Shown piece by piece: positions 6,898-8,052 of a stretch of DNA of 8,052 nt. The DNA lies in assembly GCA_029861825.1 (NCBI GenBank), contig JAOTYN010000183.1:1-8052 (forward strand), given 5' to 3'. Origin of the DNA: Cyclobacteriaceae bacterium (lineage in GTDB: Bacteria > Bacteroidota > Bacteroidia > Cytophagales > Cyclobacteriaceae). Positions within the stretch are counted from its first letter, which is position 1; every line of letters starts with the position of its first letter. The notes under the pieces were generated by a model. It worked only from the letters and a program-made list of their open reading frames with translations, was not told the origin of the DNA and did not search any database. The translations under genes were made by a program, and so were the position numbers.

Positions 6898-8052
6898 TTA
6901 GTAACCGGGATTTTGTGTTAGCATCCCTGACGAGCGGTCAATTTCTGATTGTGGAAATGGGAACAACACAAACTTCGGATCCCAACTGGCTCCAAAAATA
7001 GTGGGGCCCAAATCCCATCTCACGATATCGAACCAACGGTGTGGCTCCAGCGCCAACTCGACGCGCTTCTCTTGCTGAAGATCAGCCAAAGTAGCGGTGC
7101 CCGCCAAAGCTGCCAAACCTGCTCTGCTTCTGATATCATTGATTTCAGTAGTGGCATCAGCGTCTCTGCCCGACATTAGTAGGGCTTCGGCATACAACAA
7201 TTTCAGCTCTGCAAAACGGAACCAGCGTTCATTGTTAAAGTCAGCTTGCTGGTTGGGCGAATGATTAGCGGAAACGGTATTACGGGGTCCCCGATACTTT
7301 TTCAAGGTAAGACCGGTAGAAGACCAAGTATTGTCGTACGGTGTTGGATCACCTGGGAAAGTATAATACATATCCCCATCTTCATATAAGGTAACTTCCT
7401 TACGCAAATCACCGGGTTCAAAGGCATTGCGTAGATCGTCGGTAGGAGCCCACCAACCAACTTTACCTCCCGGAGCGCCATTACCAGCGTCCCAATACCA
7501 ACCACGGGCGGTACCCTGGGAGGCTTTGAAGTTCTCGGAATGCGTGTCGTCAAAAACCCAGAGGTTATCATCTGAGAATGGGCCTCCGTACTGGACTTCG
7601 AAAATAGATTCCGCATTGTTCTCATTGTCGAATGCAAACACATCTTCAAAATTCGCCAATAATGAATAAGGACCGTTGTTGATCACATCCTCAAAAGCCG
7701 TTATGGCTCCTGCCCAATCCTGTTGCCAAACATTCACTTTACCAATGTAGGACTTAGCTGCCCAGGCGGTAGCCCTTCCGGCATTTGCTGAACCCCAGTC
7801 ATCCGGTAAATTACTAGCTGCCGTAGTGAAGTCCGACAGAATTATTGCGTACAGTTCGGCTTGTGAAGAGTTAGGCAAAGCCTGGTCATTCAGGTCCTTT
7901 CGTACTTCAGCAGCTATGGGTGGCGTACCATACATTTTTAAGGCCTGGAAGTGGAACCAAGCGCGCAAGAATTTGGCTTCACCTTCAAAGCTAGCCTTTT
8001 CTTCCGCAGACAACTCATTTTCACCATCCAGGTTTTCCAACACTAGATTGGC
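6898..8052 (-). CDS. SusD/RagB family nutrient-binding outer-membrane lipoprotein, C-terminal 384 residues (N-terminus outside window)
   Basis: The frame is open from the right edge to a TAA at 6898, giving 384 residues, roughly the last three quarters of a typical SusD protein (about 500-600 residues). Family hallmarks appear in order. GEAKFLRAWFHFQALKMYG (about 24-42) is the TPR-like helix that usually precedes a P-L-V-type strand. Then come RATAWAAKSYIGKV (about 93-106) and the helix ERWFRFAELKLLYAEALL (about 275-292). INDIRSRAGL follows at 304-313, then ELALEPHRWFDIVRW (about 332-346), LFPFPQSEID (363-372) and the terminal QNPGY. SusD proteins are surface lipoproteins that cap a SusC TonB-dependent transporter and capture glycans or other oligomers. 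The region at about 160-240 is rich in Trp, Gly and Asp (GWYWD, GWWAP) and is the variable part where ligand contacts are expected. The ligand cannot be named. A GTG at 8043 is in frame but lies inside the protein and is not the real start. A susC-like gene is expected further right. Confidence 0.96.
   Translation of the reverse strand, partial: ANLVLENLDGENELSAEEKASFEGEAKFLRAWFHFQALKMYGTPPIAAEVRKDLNDQALPNSSQAELYAIILSDFTTAASNLPDDWGSANAGRATAWAAKSYIGKVNVWQQDWAGAITAFEDVINNGPYSLLANFEDVFAFDNENNAESIFEVQYGGPFSDDNLWVFDDTHSENFKASQGTARGWYWDAGNGAPGGKVGWWAPTDDLRNAFEPGDLRKEVTLYEDGDMYYTFPGDPTPYDNTWSSTGLTLKKYRGPRNTVSANHSPNQQADFNNERWFRFAELKLLYAEALLMSGRDADATTEINDIRSRAGLAALAGTATLADLQQEKRVELALEPHRWFDIVRWDLGPTIFGASWDPKFVLFPFPQSEIDRSSGMLTQNPGY

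Noticed and set aside
7302..7649. Minus-strand open frame of 115 codons inside the susD-like gene
   Set aside because: It is an out-of-frame shadow of the clearly conserved SusD reading frame.
8041..8043. GTG as start of the susD-like gene
   Set aside because: The frame stays open to the edge, and the protein would lack the lipoprotein signal and N-terminal part of SusD. The real start lies beyond the window.

Overview
The window looks like a piece of a Bacteroidota genome, probably a free-living or marine lineage such as Cytophagia, Saprospiria or Flavobacteriia. The evidence is a SusD/RagB family outer-membrane lipoprotein, two very large FG-GAP/VCBS-repeat lipoproteins of the ASPIC/UnbV (CRTAC1-like) type, lipoprotein signal peptides, moderate G+C and no obvious Shine-Dalgarno sequences. 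Genus and species cannot be read from it.

All three genes lie on the minus strand, so transcription runs from high to low coordinates. Bases 8052-6898 hold the C-terminal 384 residues of a SusD-like nutrient-binding lipoprotein; its N-terminus, and probably a SusC/TonB-dependent partner, lie beyond the right edge. A 153-base gap (6745-6897) follows, carrying a strong hairpin with a short T-rich tail (6833-6863), read as a terminator or attenuator. Next comes a complete 1172-residue repeat lipoprotein (6744-3226). It overlaps the start of a second, collinear paralogue (3251 to beyond base 1), of which 1083 residues are visible without a stop or frameshift; by comparison with its sibling about 90 residues are missing at the left edge.

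Both large proteins have the same plan: lipoprotein signal, seven Asp-rich calcium-loop motifs of FG-GAP/VCBS type, an ASPIC/UnbV domain, then seven more such motifs with a helical-looking insert between the last two. The likely picture is a SusCD-type uptake locus in which SusD captures a ligand (glycan, peptide or other polymer) at the cell surface. The two propeller-like lipoproteins sit in the position where SusE/SusF-type accessory binders are often found. That role is inferred from position and lipidation; no enzyme or substrate-defining gene is visible.

No RNA gene, mobile element, CRISPR array or DNA-level tandem repeat was seen. The only non-coding stretch is the 153-base gap; there is no gene-free stretch over 300 bases.
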